The notes under the pieces: model-generated | Database searches by the model: none | Told to the model about the DNA's origin: nothing | The model's input: the letters and a program-made list of their open reading frames with translations, nothing else | Made by a program: the position numbers and the translations under genes | Shown: positions 23,171 to 30,625 of the stretch, one piece after another | Layout: every line of letters begins with the position of its first letter | Position numbering within the stretch: position 1 is the stretch's first letter | Source: Mycobacteriales bacterium | GTDB lineage: Bacteria > Actinomycetota > Actinomycetes > JAFAQI01 | Length of the DNA stretch: 35,729 nucleotides | Direction of reading: 5' to 3' | NCBI GenBank assembly: GCA_035504215.1 | Contig: DATJSI010000092.1 | Span: 1 to 35,729 of the forward strand

Positions 23171-23836
23171 ATGGTGAGCACGAGGCGAGCCGGCTGGTTC
23201 GGTTGGGCTGTGCTCGGCGTTCTTCTGGTGTCCGGGTGTTCAGGTGGAGGAGGCCACCCGAAGCCGGAAACGGCGCCCGGCGAGGACCCGACCCAGGTCG
23301 TGCAGCGATACACGCCCTTTCGTCCGGACGGATCGCTCCTCGCAGGATTGAGCATCCGGCGATCGCTGCGCGGCACCTGCACCGACAGAGGCGCAGTACT
23401 GCCGAACACCTATGTCTGTGGTGTGGACTTAAGCCGAGCAAGCAGCCCTGTCGTGGGCCTTTGTTACCCGAAGCCGACGCATAATCAGCTGATCTGCGTC
23501 GCCAGCCCAGGAGCGCACACGGCAGTGAAGTTCCGCTCGACCCGGCCGCTGCCGCCCCCGACCACGAGTCCGCCGAATGCACCCCCCACGCAGTTGCTCC
23601 TCTCGGATCGAGCGGTATGTGACTCGGTCCAGGCGTTCGGGCCCAACGGGAGGCTCCTGATCGAAGGCGCCCCCGGGCAGGACGGCTCGTTGCGCGTGAC
23701 CTACGAGTGCGACGGTCCCGTCAGCGCAGTGTTCGGACCGATCAACGAGGCGACCACGACCTGGGCCGTGAGAGCACGCGTGACCGTAACCCAAGGCCCG
23801 CTCCGAACGCTCTTCGTCAAACGCGCGTGGCGCTAG
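23171..23836 (+). CDS. Putative lipoprotein, function unknown
   Basis: 221 residues. The start MVSTRRAGWFGWAVLGVLLVSGC gives a clear lipobox with Cys23, then a Gly-rich and polar linker. The exported part has a pair of cysteine-containing motifs (GTCTDR, YVCGVD, GLCYPK, LICVAS), a Pro/Thr-rich hinge (PPPTTSPPNAPPTQL), and a second beta-rich part with VCDSV and TYECDGPV. The cysteines suggest disulfides in the extracytoplasmic space. No enzymatic motif is seen. Confidence 0.7.
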   Translation: MVSTRRAGWFGWAVLGVLLVSGCSGGGGHPKPETAPGEDPTQVVQRYTPFRPDGSLLAGLSIRRSLRGTCTDRGAVLPNTYVCGVDLSRASSPVVGLCYPKPTHNQLICVASPGAHTAVKFRSTRPLPPPTTSPPNAPPTQLLLSDRAVCDSVQAFGPNGRLLIEGAPGQDGSLRVTYECDGPVSAVFGPINEATTTWAVRARVTVTQGPLRTLFVKRAWR

Positions 23837-23861
23837 TGCAGCACGGCACGTACCGCCGGGA

Positions 23862-24044
23862 TCAGGTGTGGCAGATGTCCGCGATGGCACCGCTCAACGA
23901 AACCCCTCGCGTCAAGAGGCGATGAGCCGCGGCGTTATGACCTGCGTGTGAATCAGTCGCAGCCAGATCAAGCAAACGAGCCAGCTTGTCACCATCAGCA
24001 CGAAGCACCAAGCCGGCCTTTACCCCAGCAACGTCGGCCCTCAC
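23862..24044 (-). pseudogene. Open frame without a convincing start, possible gene remnant
   Basis: The 305 bases between the lipoprotein and potC contain one protein-like frame. From the GTG at 24044 it reads 60 residues ending GAIADICHT. AAGGAGG directly abuts that GTG, too close to serve it. Upstream the frame stays open and protein-like (DCAKDSATEFQLVNGVRQAA) into the end of potC without any ATG or GTG. It may be the 3' remnant of a gene cut off when the accessory block joined the potC end. No family is recognised. Confidence 0.3.
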
Positions 24045-24141
24045 CTCCTTGGCCGCTTGCCGGACGCCGTTGACGAGCTGGAACTCTGTGGCACTGTCCT
24101 TCGCGCAGTCCTGTCGCGACAGTGTCGAGGTTCGCGGCGGG

Positions 24142-25086
24142 TCAGATGCCGGCGAAATTGGCTAGCGACTCCTCGCGGGACGATCGCTCGCCGCGGGTCA
24201 TCCAGCGGTAGCCGACGTAGCCCAGGATCGCTACCACGAACGAGAAGAGCAGCATCAGCGTCGCCAGCGCGTTGAGGGCCGGCCCGCCGTTGCCGCCGTG
24301 GGTGTTGGAGTAGATGATCACCGACATCGGCTGCGTCGCCGCGTTCGACGACAGCAGGTCGACCAGGACGAAGTCGTCGATGACACCGGAGAACACGAGT
24401 ACGGCGGAGGCGAAGATCGCCGGAGCGAGCATCGGCAGCAGCACGCGGCGTACCGCTTCCAGCTTCGAGGCACCGAGGTCGGCCGCGGCTTCCTCGTACT
24501 GACGCCCGATCGACACCAGCCGCGCGCGCACGATGATCGCCGGCCAGCTGAGGTTCCAGGTCACGAGACCGAGCGTTTCGGCCAGCGTTCCCAGCCGGAT
24601 CGAGGTGAACAGCGTGTTGAACACGAAGAACAGCGCGACGCCGAAGATCAGCTCCGGGATGACGAAGGAGAAGACCATGACGAAGTTCGCCGCGGACGCC
24701 GGTCGGCTGCGCCACCGGTCGACGCCGATCGCGAAGGCCACGCCGATCGGCACCGCGATGAGCGTCGTGTAGAGCGACAGCTTCAGCGTCTGCTCGACCG
24801 CGGCGTGCAGCTGTGGGTTGTGCAGGACGGAGTTCAACGGGTCGGTCGTGTACCAGCGCATCGAGAAGCCCTGCCACACGCTCTGCGACTTGCCGTTGTT
24901 GAACGAGAAGAGGACCGCGAGGCCGATCGGCAGCAGCGACCATGCGACGTAGAGCCAGGTGAAGCCCTCGAGGAAGATCGGCCGCCGCCACGGATTGCCG
25001 ATGAACCGGCGCGGTTTCGGCGCGGGCACGGCCGCGGTCGCGGGCGGCGCGGCGGCGCTCGGCGCCGGAGCCGTGATGTCGCTCAT
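24142..25086 (-). CDS. potC: ABC transporter permease, PotC type
   Basis: 314 residues. A Pro/Ala-rich N-terminus of about 30 residues is followed by six membrane segments typical of binding-protein-dependent permeases. The EAA-loop contacting the ATPase is EEAAADLGASKLEAVRRVLLP. It ends LANFAGI. It forms the membrane channel with PotB. The gap to the upstream potB stop is 13 bases, so both are in one operon with potD. It is convergent with the accessory block, whose other end abuts potA. Confidence 0.92.
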   Translation of the reverse strand: MSDITAPAPSAAAPPATAAVPAPKPRRFIGNPWRRPIFLEGFTWLYVAWSLLPIGLAVLFSFNNGKSQSVWQGFSMRWYTTDPLNSVLHNPQLHAAVEQTLKLSLYTTLIAVPIGVAFAIGVDRWRSRPASAANFVMVFSFVIPELIFGVALFFVFNTLFTSIRLGTLAETLGLVTWNLSWPAIIVRARLVSIGRQYEEAAADLGASKLEAVRRVLLPMLAPAIFASAVLVFSGVIDDFVLVDLLSSNAATQPMSVIIYSNTHGGNGGPALNALATLMLLFSFVVAILGYVGYRWMTRGERSSREESLANFAGI

Positions 25087-25099
25087 CGCCGTACGCCGA

Positions 25100-26041
25100 T
25101 CATGCGTTCGCCTTCGACGCGCGGTTGGTCGCGATGACGTAGTAGAGCATCGGGATCACGAGGACCCCGAGCAGCATCAGCGACAGCGCGGCACCCTGAG
25201 TCTGCAGCTGCGTCGACGACAGCTGTTCCTCGATCGTGTTGCCGATCATCGCCGTGTTGGTGGCACCGGAGAGCATCTGGTTGGTGAAGTAGTCGCCGAT
25301 CATCGGCAGCACCGTCACGAGCAGCCCGGTGAGGATCGCCTGCCGGGACAGCGGCAACGTCACCCGCACGAACGTCCGAACGCGGCTCAGCCCGAGGTCG
25401 CGTCCCGCTTCGATCAGGCTCGGGTCGATCCGGTCCAGGCCGGCGAACAGCACCAGGATGAGATACGGAATGTAGCCGTAGACCAGGCCGAGGATCACGG
25501 TGGACGCCTTGCCGCCGAGCCACACCACCGGATGCCCGATCAGGTGCAGGTCCACGAGGATGCGGTTGACATATCCGTCGGTCTGGAGCAGGTCGATCCA
25601 CGCCAGCATCCGCATCATGTAGCTGACCCAGAACGGCGCGAGCAGCAACCCGAGCAGCAGGCCCTTCTGCTTCCCGGCGAACCGGCTGACGAAGTACGCC
25701 GCGGGATAGCCGATCAGCAACGAGAGCAGTGCAGCGACGCCGACGTAGACCGCCGTCCGGAGCACCTCCGGGCCGAGGAACGCGCCGGTCCCGGAGAACT
25801 CGTGGAAGACGGCTCGGTAGGCCGCGCCGCTCCAGTGCAACGGGTCCCACGCCGGCACCGGTGTGCCGATGATCTCGTTGATCGTCCCCCCGGCAACCGC
25901 AAGTGCGACGTAGAACGGCACGAGGAAGAGCAGGATCAGCCAGATCATCGCGGGCGCGGACAGGCCCGCCCACAGCACGCGCCGGGGCGCCTTCGGCGCG
26001 TCAGAGCGGCGGCGCAGGCGCGGTGGCGCGAGTGTGCTCAC
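25100..26041 (-). CDS. potB: ABC transporter permease, PotB type
   Basis: 313 residues from the GTG at 26041, which has GAGG about 11 bases upstream; a longer frame from 26122 would overlap potD. A basic N-terminus is followed by six membrane segments beginning LSAPAMIWLILLFLVPFYVA. The EAA loop is EAGRDLGLSRVRTFVRVTLP. With PotC it makes the heterodimeric channel of a polyamine-type importer. It lies 28 bases after potD. Confidence 0.92.
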   Translation of the reverse strand: MSTLAPPRLRRRSDAPKAPRRVLWAGLSAPAMIWLILLFLVPFYVALAVAGGTINEIIGTPVPAWDPLHWSGAAYRAVFHEFSGTGAFLGPEVLRTAVYVGVAALLSLLIGYPAAYFVSRFAGKQKGLLLGLLLAPFWVSYMMRMLAWIDLLQTDGYVNRILVDLHLIGHPVVWLGGKASTVILGLVYGYIPYLILVLFAGLDRIDPSLIEAGRDLGLSRVRTFVRVTLPLSRQAILTGLLVTVLPMIGDYFTNQMLSGATNTAMIGNTIEEQLSSTQLQTQGAALSLMLLGVLVIPMLYYVIATNRASKANA

Positions 26042-26069
26042 CGGCTGGGCCTCGGCGCGGGTCCGGCCA

Positions 26070-27359
26070 CTACACGCCGCGGGTGACGTTGAGCCAGTCC
26101 TGCTGCCACACCCCGTTCGCACTTGCGGGTAGCTCGAGCTCGTGCAGGCCGCGGCTGAAGTACGACTCGAGAACCACCGTCGAAGTGAGGTTCTTCGGCA
26201 GGATCTTCTCCTTGATCAACCGCTGGGGGGTCACGCCGTACAACGGCTGCATGTAGCCGTTGTAGCTGATGTTCTCGAGCGCGTTGTCGGTGTTCAGGAA
26301 GTAGTTCAAGAACAGGTGGGCGAGCACCGGGTTCTTGCCACCGGCCAGTACCGCCATCGTGTCGTTCGCCACCGGACCCTTGCCGTCCGCGGGGAACCAG
26401 TAGCTCACGACGTCCACCGACACGCCCTTCGGCATGTATTGCGCGGCTGCCGCGATGTCGCCCGACCACGAGTGGTGGATCCACATCTGACCACTCGGGA
26501 TGTTCGTGTAGTCGTTGTTGTCGATGTGGACGTTGACCAGCTTGGCGAGATCGAGCAGGGTCTTCTCGGACGCGGTCAGCAGGTTGACGTCCGTGGTGTT
26601 GAGATCGGTCTGCCCGTTGTACATCAAGCCGAGCGAGAGCCCCTCGCGGTAGTCGTCGAGGATCGCGATCTTGCCCTTGTACTTCGGCTGCCAGAGGAAC
26701 GACCACGGGTTCGTGAGGCTCGCCGGGCTCCCCGGGACGTGGTCGTTGCGCCACGAGATGCCGGTCGTGTAGATCGTGTACGGGACGGTGTATTGCCACT
26801 TCCCGTCGTAGAAGGGGTTCGTGAACTCCTTCCACGCGTTGGAGATGTTCGGGATGTAGCTGTGGTTCAGCGGCCGGATCAGCTTCGTCTCGACCAGCGG
26901 ACCGAGCTGGTCGACGGTCGGGATGAACACGTCGAACTCGAGCTGCCCGGTCTGCAGCTTCGCCATGGCTTCTTCCATGGTGTTGAACGTCGTGACCTGG
27001 ACCTTGCAGTTGTACTTCTTCTCGAAGTTCTTGATCGACTGCGGGTTGATGTACGCGACCCAGTTGTAGAGCTTCAGGGTCGCGTTCTGTTCGGGCTGCA
27101 TGCCGCTCGCGATCGGCTTGTTGTCCGAGTAGATCGGCCAGGTCACCGGGTTGTTCGGTCGCGGCAGCCCGGGGGTCGCGGTGCCGCCGCCCCCACCACC
27201 GCCGCCGGATGAGCTGCTGGTCCCCCCACCGCAAGCCGAAAGCACCGGGGCCAGGCCGGCGAGCGCACCGGCGCCGAGTCCGCCCCTGAGCAGGTCACGT
27301 CTGGAAAAGCCGCCCGGTCGATCACCCTCGGACCAGCCTTGCCGTGGATGGTGCGTCAG
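26070..27359 (-). CDS. potD: ABC transporter substrate-binding lipoprotein, PotD type
   Basis: 429 residues if read from a CTG at 27359. The sequence LKLYNWVAYINPQSIKNFEK, FDVFIPTVDQLGPLV, MWIHHSWSGDIAAAA and the final VWQQDWLNVTRG match spermidine/putrescine-type binding proteins. The N-terminus FSRRDLLRGGLGAG is a twin-arginine signal and ends in the lipobox LSAC (Cys43), followed by a Gly/Ser linker. The first in-frame GTG (27245) would cut off this signal. GGGGAGG (27371-27365) stands five bases before the CTG, and no ATG, GTG or TTG is available between the preceding stop and that point. It probably binds a cationic amine or amino acid outside the membrane. Confidence 0.88.
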   Translation of the reverse strand: MTHHPRQGWSEGDRPGGFSRRDLLRGGLGAGALAGLAPVLSACGGGTSSSSGGGGGGGGTATPGLPRPNNPVTWPIYSDNKPIASGMQPEQNATLKLYNWVAYINPQSIKNFEKKYNCKVQVTTFNTMEEAMAKLQTGQLEFDVFIPTVDQLGPLVETKLIRPLNHSYIPNISNAWKEFTNPFYDGKWQYTVPYTIYTTGISWRNDHVPGSPASLTNPWSFLWQPKYKGKIAILDDYREGLSLGLMYNGQTDLNTTDVNLLTASEKTLLDLAKLVNVHIDNNDYTNIPSGQMWIHHSWSGDIAAAAQYMPKGVSVDVVSYWFPADGKGPVANDTMAVLAGGKNPVLAHLFLNYFLNTDNALENISYNGYMQPLYGVTPQRLIKEKILPKNLTSTVVLESYFSRGLHELELPASANGVWQQDWLNVTRGV

Positions 27360-27372
27360 CGAAACCTCCCCA

Positions 27373-27391
27373 GACTGAACGGTGGGTCAGT
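27373..27391. promoter_or_regulatory. Relaxed operator-like inverted repeat before potD
   Basis: GACTGA (27373-27378) and TCAGT (27387-27391) are the two half-sites of the regulon palindrome but are eight rather than four bases apart. They sit immediately upstream of the potD ribosome-binding site. Confidence 0.4.
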
Positions 27392-27429
27392 GGTAGGAAA
27401 CTACGACGTGGCCGCGACGGCAAGCCCTA

Positions 27430-28827
27430 TCAGGCATCGTCCCGGGTCAGGTCGGCCGCGCAACGCTCGAAGTTCGCCACGAACCGCTCGATGTCGGCCT
27501 CGTCGTGCTGCACCGACATCAGCCATTGCTCGATCTTCCCCCACGGCGGCAGGAACACCCCGCCGTTGTGCTGATACAGCCAGTGCGCATGGTTGTAGCG
27601 GTCGTCGATTCCGAGGAACCCGCGGTAGTTGCGCACCGGCTCCCGACGGAAGACGACACACCCCTTCGCGCCGACCGCGACAACATGAGCGTCGAGCCCG
27701 TTCTCCGCGATGATGCGCTCGAACTCGCTCACTACCTGCCCGCGGAGCCGGTCGATCCGGGCGTAGGCCTCGTCGGTCGCAACCTCGGTGAGCATCGCCC
27801 GCGTCGCGGCCATGGCGAGCGGGTTGCCGTTGAAGGTGCCCACCTGCTCGTAGTCGCCGTTGGCAAGGTGCTCCATGACCTCGGCGGTGCCGCCGACCGC
27901 GGCGGACGCGACGCCGCCGCCGATCGCCTTGGCCAGGCAGACGATGTCGGGAGTGACGCCGACCGCGCCGGTGGCGCCCGACGGTCCCGCAGTGAGACCG
28001 GTCTTGACCTCGTCGTAGGCGAGCAACGCACCGTGCGCGTGCAGCAGGTCCTTCGCGCCGGCGAGGTAGCCGGGCTCGGGTGTGATGATCCCGGCGTTCA
28101 TCATGATCGGCTCGACGATCATGCCGGCGACCTTGCCCTGGTAGTCGTCGAGCAGCGCGGACAGTGCCGGCAGGTCGTTGAAACCGACCACGAGGGTCAG
28201 GTCGGTGATCGCGCTCGGGATGCCCGAGCTCGCCGGCGCCTGGTTGGGCCGGAACGCGTCGCCGACCTCGTCCTCCTCCGGGGTCACCGAGACCTGCACT
28301 GAGTCGTGGTGCCCGTGGTAGCAGCCCTCGACCTTGATGATGTAGTCGCGGCCGGTCACCGCGCGCATGATGTGCACCGCGTCCATCGTCGACTCGGTGC
28401 CCGAGTTGCCGAACCGCCACAGCGGCAGGCCCCAGCGCCGCTGCAGCTCCTCGGCGACGATGATCGCGTTCTCGGTCGGCTGCGCGAAGTGGGTGCCGCG
28501 CGCGACCTGGGCGCGCACCGCCTCCACGACCGCGGGGTGCGCGTGCCCGGCGAGCGCCGCGCCGTAACCACCGTGCAGGTCGACGTACTCGTTGCCGTCG
28601 ACGTCGTAGATCTTCGACCCGCTGCCGTGGCTGAGCCAGACCGCCTGGGGCCGGGTGATCTGCCAGTTGGAGGTGACGCCGCCGGCGAGCGCCGAGCTCG
28701 CTCGCGCGGTGAGCGCGGCCGACTGCGGCTGGCGCTCGACGAACCGCTTCTCCTGCTCCGCGATGACCCGTTCGAGGGCCAGCGAGAGGTCGCGTTTTGG
28801 TTCGGTTTGGACGGACACGATGGTCAC
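27430..28827 (-). CDS. Class III aminotransferase (glutamate-1-semialdehyde aminomutase-like)
   Basis: 465 residues from the GTG at 28827; GTG at 28818 has better ribosome-binding-site spacing and is equally possible. PLP contacts are visible: NSGTEST (141-147), YHGHHDS, AYDEVKTG with Asp272, and the Schiff-base Lys300 in CLAKAIGGG. The fold and GSA-aminomutase-like features place it in subgroup II. It transfers an amino group between a pathway amine and an oxo acid; the amine is unknown. It is followed by potD, potB and potC on the same strand and preceded by operator copy 3. Confidence 0.9.
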   Translation of the reverse strand: MTIVSVQTEPKRDLSLALERVIAEQEKRFVERQPQSAALTARASSALAGGVTSNWQITRPQAVWLSHGSGSKIYDVDGNEYVDLHGGYGAALAGHAHPAVVEAVRAQVARGTHFAQPTENAIIVAEELQRRWGLPLWRFGNSGTESTMDAVHIMRAVTGRDYIIKVEGCYHGHHDSVQVSVTPEEDEVGDAFRPNQAPASSGIPSAITDLTLVVGFNDLPALSALLDDYQGKVAGMIVEPIMMNAGIITPEPGYLAGAKDLLHAHGALLAYDEVKTGLTAGPSGATGAVGVTPDIVCLAKAIGGGVASAAVGGTAEVMEHLANGDYEQVGTFNGNPLAMAATRAMLTEVATDEAYARIDRLRGQVVSEFERIIAENGLDAHVVAVGAKGCVVFRREPVRNYRGFLGIDDRYNHAHWLYQHNGGVFLPPWGKIEQWLMSVQHDEADIERFVANFERCAADLTRDDA

Positions 28828-28841
28828 TCCGAATGTCGTTT

Positions 28842-28857
28842 GACTGAACGTTCAAAC
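28842..28857. promoter_or_regulatory. Operator copy 3, upstream of the aminotransferase
   Basis: GACTGAACGTTCAAAC keeps the left half and centre of the palindrome but has two changes in the right half. It is 15 bases upstream of the aminotransferase start, in the 126-base gap shared with the Rieske gene. Confidence 0.65.
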
Positions 28858-28918
28858 TGGCTTCAACGTACGGCGAACCGGCCTGCTTTGACAAGCATCC
28901 CGCAGCCTGGTCGGATGC

Positions 28919-28947
28919 TGGACAGTGAACCGGCCCGCGCTTATCTT
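28919..28947 (+). promoter_or_regulatory. Promoter of the Rieske oxygenase gene, probably leaderless
   Basis: TGGACA (28919-28924) and TATCTT (28942-28947) are spaced by 17 bases. The ATG of the Rieske gene begins seven bases after the -10, at the expected transcription start, and no ribosome-binding site is present. The mRNA is therefore probably leaderless. Confidence 0.6.
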
Positions 28948-28963
28948 GACTGTATGGTCAGTC
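28948..28963. promoter_or_regulatory. Operator copy 4, spanning the Rieske start codon
   Basis: GACTGTATGGTCAGTC has intact outer half-sites GACTG and CAGTC. The Rieske ATG (28954-28956) lies in its centre, directly after the -10 element, so a bound repressor would cover the transcription start. Confidence 0.7.
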
Positions 28964-30150
28964 AACTAGCCTCCCGCGCGCCCGCGCCGCTCGACCCGGC
29001 CGAGCTGGCCAACTCCCTGCTTCCGTTCGGCGAGAGTCGCATGCTCCCCCGCGCCGCCTACGTCGACCCCGCGGTGTTCGAGTGGGAGCGGGCCAACTTC
29101 TTCGGCGGCGGGTGGATGTGCGTCGGCCGCAGCGAGGACGTCGCGAACCCCGGCGACCAGCGGGCCGAGGCGGTCGGCCCGGCCGGAGTGCTGCTGGTCC
29201 GCGGTGACGACGGCGTCCTGCGCGCCTTCGCGAACTTCTGCCGGCACCGGGGCCACGAGCTGCTCGGGTGCGGTGCAGCGATCAACCGGCGCGTCATCGC
29301 GTGCCCCTACCACTCCTGGGGCTACGAGCTGTCCGGGGAGCTGCGAGCCGCCAAGGGCTTCAAGGGCCGCGAGGGCTTCGACACCTCGTCGTGGGGACTG
29401 GTGCCGCTGCCGGTGAACGAGTGGCACGGGCTGATCTTCGTCGACGGCTCGGGCCAGGCGGCACCGCTCGAGGAGCAGCTCGGCGACATCGAGGAGGTCG
29501 TCGCGCCGTACGAGATGGAACGGCTCAAGGTCGCCGGCCGGCACGAGTACGAGACGACCGCCAACTGGAAGATCCTCACCGAGAACTACCACGAGTGCTA
29601 CCACTGCCCCGTCATCCACCCCGAGCTGTGCCAGGTGAGCCCGCCTTCGAGCGGGCACAACTACGCCGCGTCGGGGGCCTGGGTCGGCGGCACGATGGAC
29701 CTGCGCGAAGGCATGGTCACGATGTCGCTCGACGGGACGAGCAACGGCGTGCCGCTGCGCGGGCTCGACGCCGAGGGCCTGCGCACGGTCATCTACCTCA
29801 ACGTCTTCCCGAACATCCTGGTGAGCCTGCACCCCGACTACGTGATGGTGCACCGGCTGACGCCGCTTGCCGCGAACCGGACGAGGATCGAGTGCACCTG
29901 GGCGTTCGCGCCCGAGGCGGTCGAGCGGCCCGAGTTCGACCCGTCGTACGCCGTGGACTTCTGGGACATCACCAACCGGCAGGACTGGGGCGCCTGCGAG
30001 TCGGTGCAGCGCGGCCTGACCTCGGAGCACGCGGTGCCGGGCCCGCTGTCCCCCGAGGAGGACGCGGTCTACCAGTTCGTGACGATGGTCGCGCGCGGCT
30101 ACCAGGGCCAAGCCGTGCGGAACATCTCGAGCGCCACTGTCGCCGGCTGA
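28954..30150 (+). CDS. Rieske non-haem iron oxygenase, alpha subunit
   Basis: 398 residues. The Rieske [2Fe-2S] ligands are Cys96-x-His98 (CRHRGHELL) and Cys117-x2-His120 (CPYHSWGYELSG). The catalytic domain has NWKILTENYHECYHCPVIHPEL with iron ligands His217 and His222, the probable bridging Glu214, and Asp344 in NRQDWGACE. The ECYHC pattern and single-subunit size recall choline-, betaine- and carnitine-type monooxygenases, which hydroxylate or N-demethylate quaternary amines. That fits a Pot-type importer and DAO flavoprotein in the same regulon, but the substrate is not proven. No dedicated reductase or ferredoxin is adjacent. Confidence 0.92.
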   Translation: MVSQLASRAPAPLDPAELANSLLPFGESRMLPRAAYVDPAVFEWERANFFGGGWMCVGRSEDVANPGDQRAEAVGPAGVLLVRGDDGVLRAFANFCRHRGHELLGCGAAINRRVIACPYHSWGYELSGELRAAKGFKGREGFDTSSWGLVPLPVNEWHGLIFVDGSGQAAPLEEQLGDIEEVVAPYEMERLKVAGRHEYETTANWKILTENYHECYHCPVIHPELCQVSPPSSGHNYAASGAWVGGTMDLREGMVTMSLDGTSNGVPLRGLDAEGLRTVIYLNVFPNILVSLHPDYVMVHRLTPLAANRTRIECTWAFAPEAVERPEFDPSYAVDFWDITNRQDWGACESVQRGLTSEHAVPGPLSPEEDAVYQFVTMVARGYQGQAVRNISSATVAG

Positions 30151-30183
30151 CCGCCGGGCTCGACCCCACCGGGTGAGCGACGC

Positions 30184-30588
30184 TCACGGCACCCGGTTCG
30201 CGTCGTTGTCGAGCCACTCGCCCGACACCGTCGACAGGAACTCCGGCTGGCGTCGCGCGCCGAGCCCTAGGTAGAAGTCCACCGCGTCATCCGCCTGCCA
30301 GCCGACATGCTGGCCGGGTACGGCGTCGACCAGCGCGCGGACCATCGCCGTACCGATTCCCTGGCGTCGCGAGGCCGACTGCGTCCACAGGTCGACGAGA
30401 TAGGCATTGCAGACGTGGTCGGAGAGCAGCCGGCCCATGCCGACGACCCGATCGCCCGACCACGCAAAGACCACGTGCTGGGAGTTCTCGAAAGAGCGCC
30501 GCAGCGCGGCCGGGCTCCGGCCGTTGTCGAACCGGTCGGCCGCGAGGTCGGCCTTTGCCTGATCCCAGTCGACCCCGTCGCAGGTCAT
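30184..30588 (-). CDS. GNAT-family N-acetyltransferase
   Basis: 134 residues from the ATG at 30588; an in-frame GTG at 30618 would add ten residues. VVFAWSGDRVVGMGRLLSDH is the early strand pair, and LVDLWTQSASRRQGIGTAMVRALVD contains the acetyl-CoA loop (RRQGIG). VDFYLGLGAR is the usual C-terminal strand-helix. It transfers an acetyl group to an unknown amine or protein. It lies on the same strand as the desaturase, 37 bases or less downstream, and convergent with the Rieske gene. Confidence 0.87.
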   Translation of the reverse strand: MTCDGVDWDQAKADLAADRFDNGRSPAALRRSFENSQHVVFAWSGDRVVGMGRLLSDHVCNAYLVDLWTQSASRRQGIGTAMVRALVDAVPGQHVGWQADDAVDFYLGLGARRQPEFLSTVSGEWLDNDANRVP

Positions 30589-30625
30589 GGTCAACCGCCA
30601 GCCGGGATCGGTCGCCACGTTTCGT

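Noticed and set aside
18797-24141. Mobile element carrying the accessory genes
   Set aside because: No integrase, transposase, terminal repeats or tRNA attachment site could be seen; only gene content and composition hint at transfer.
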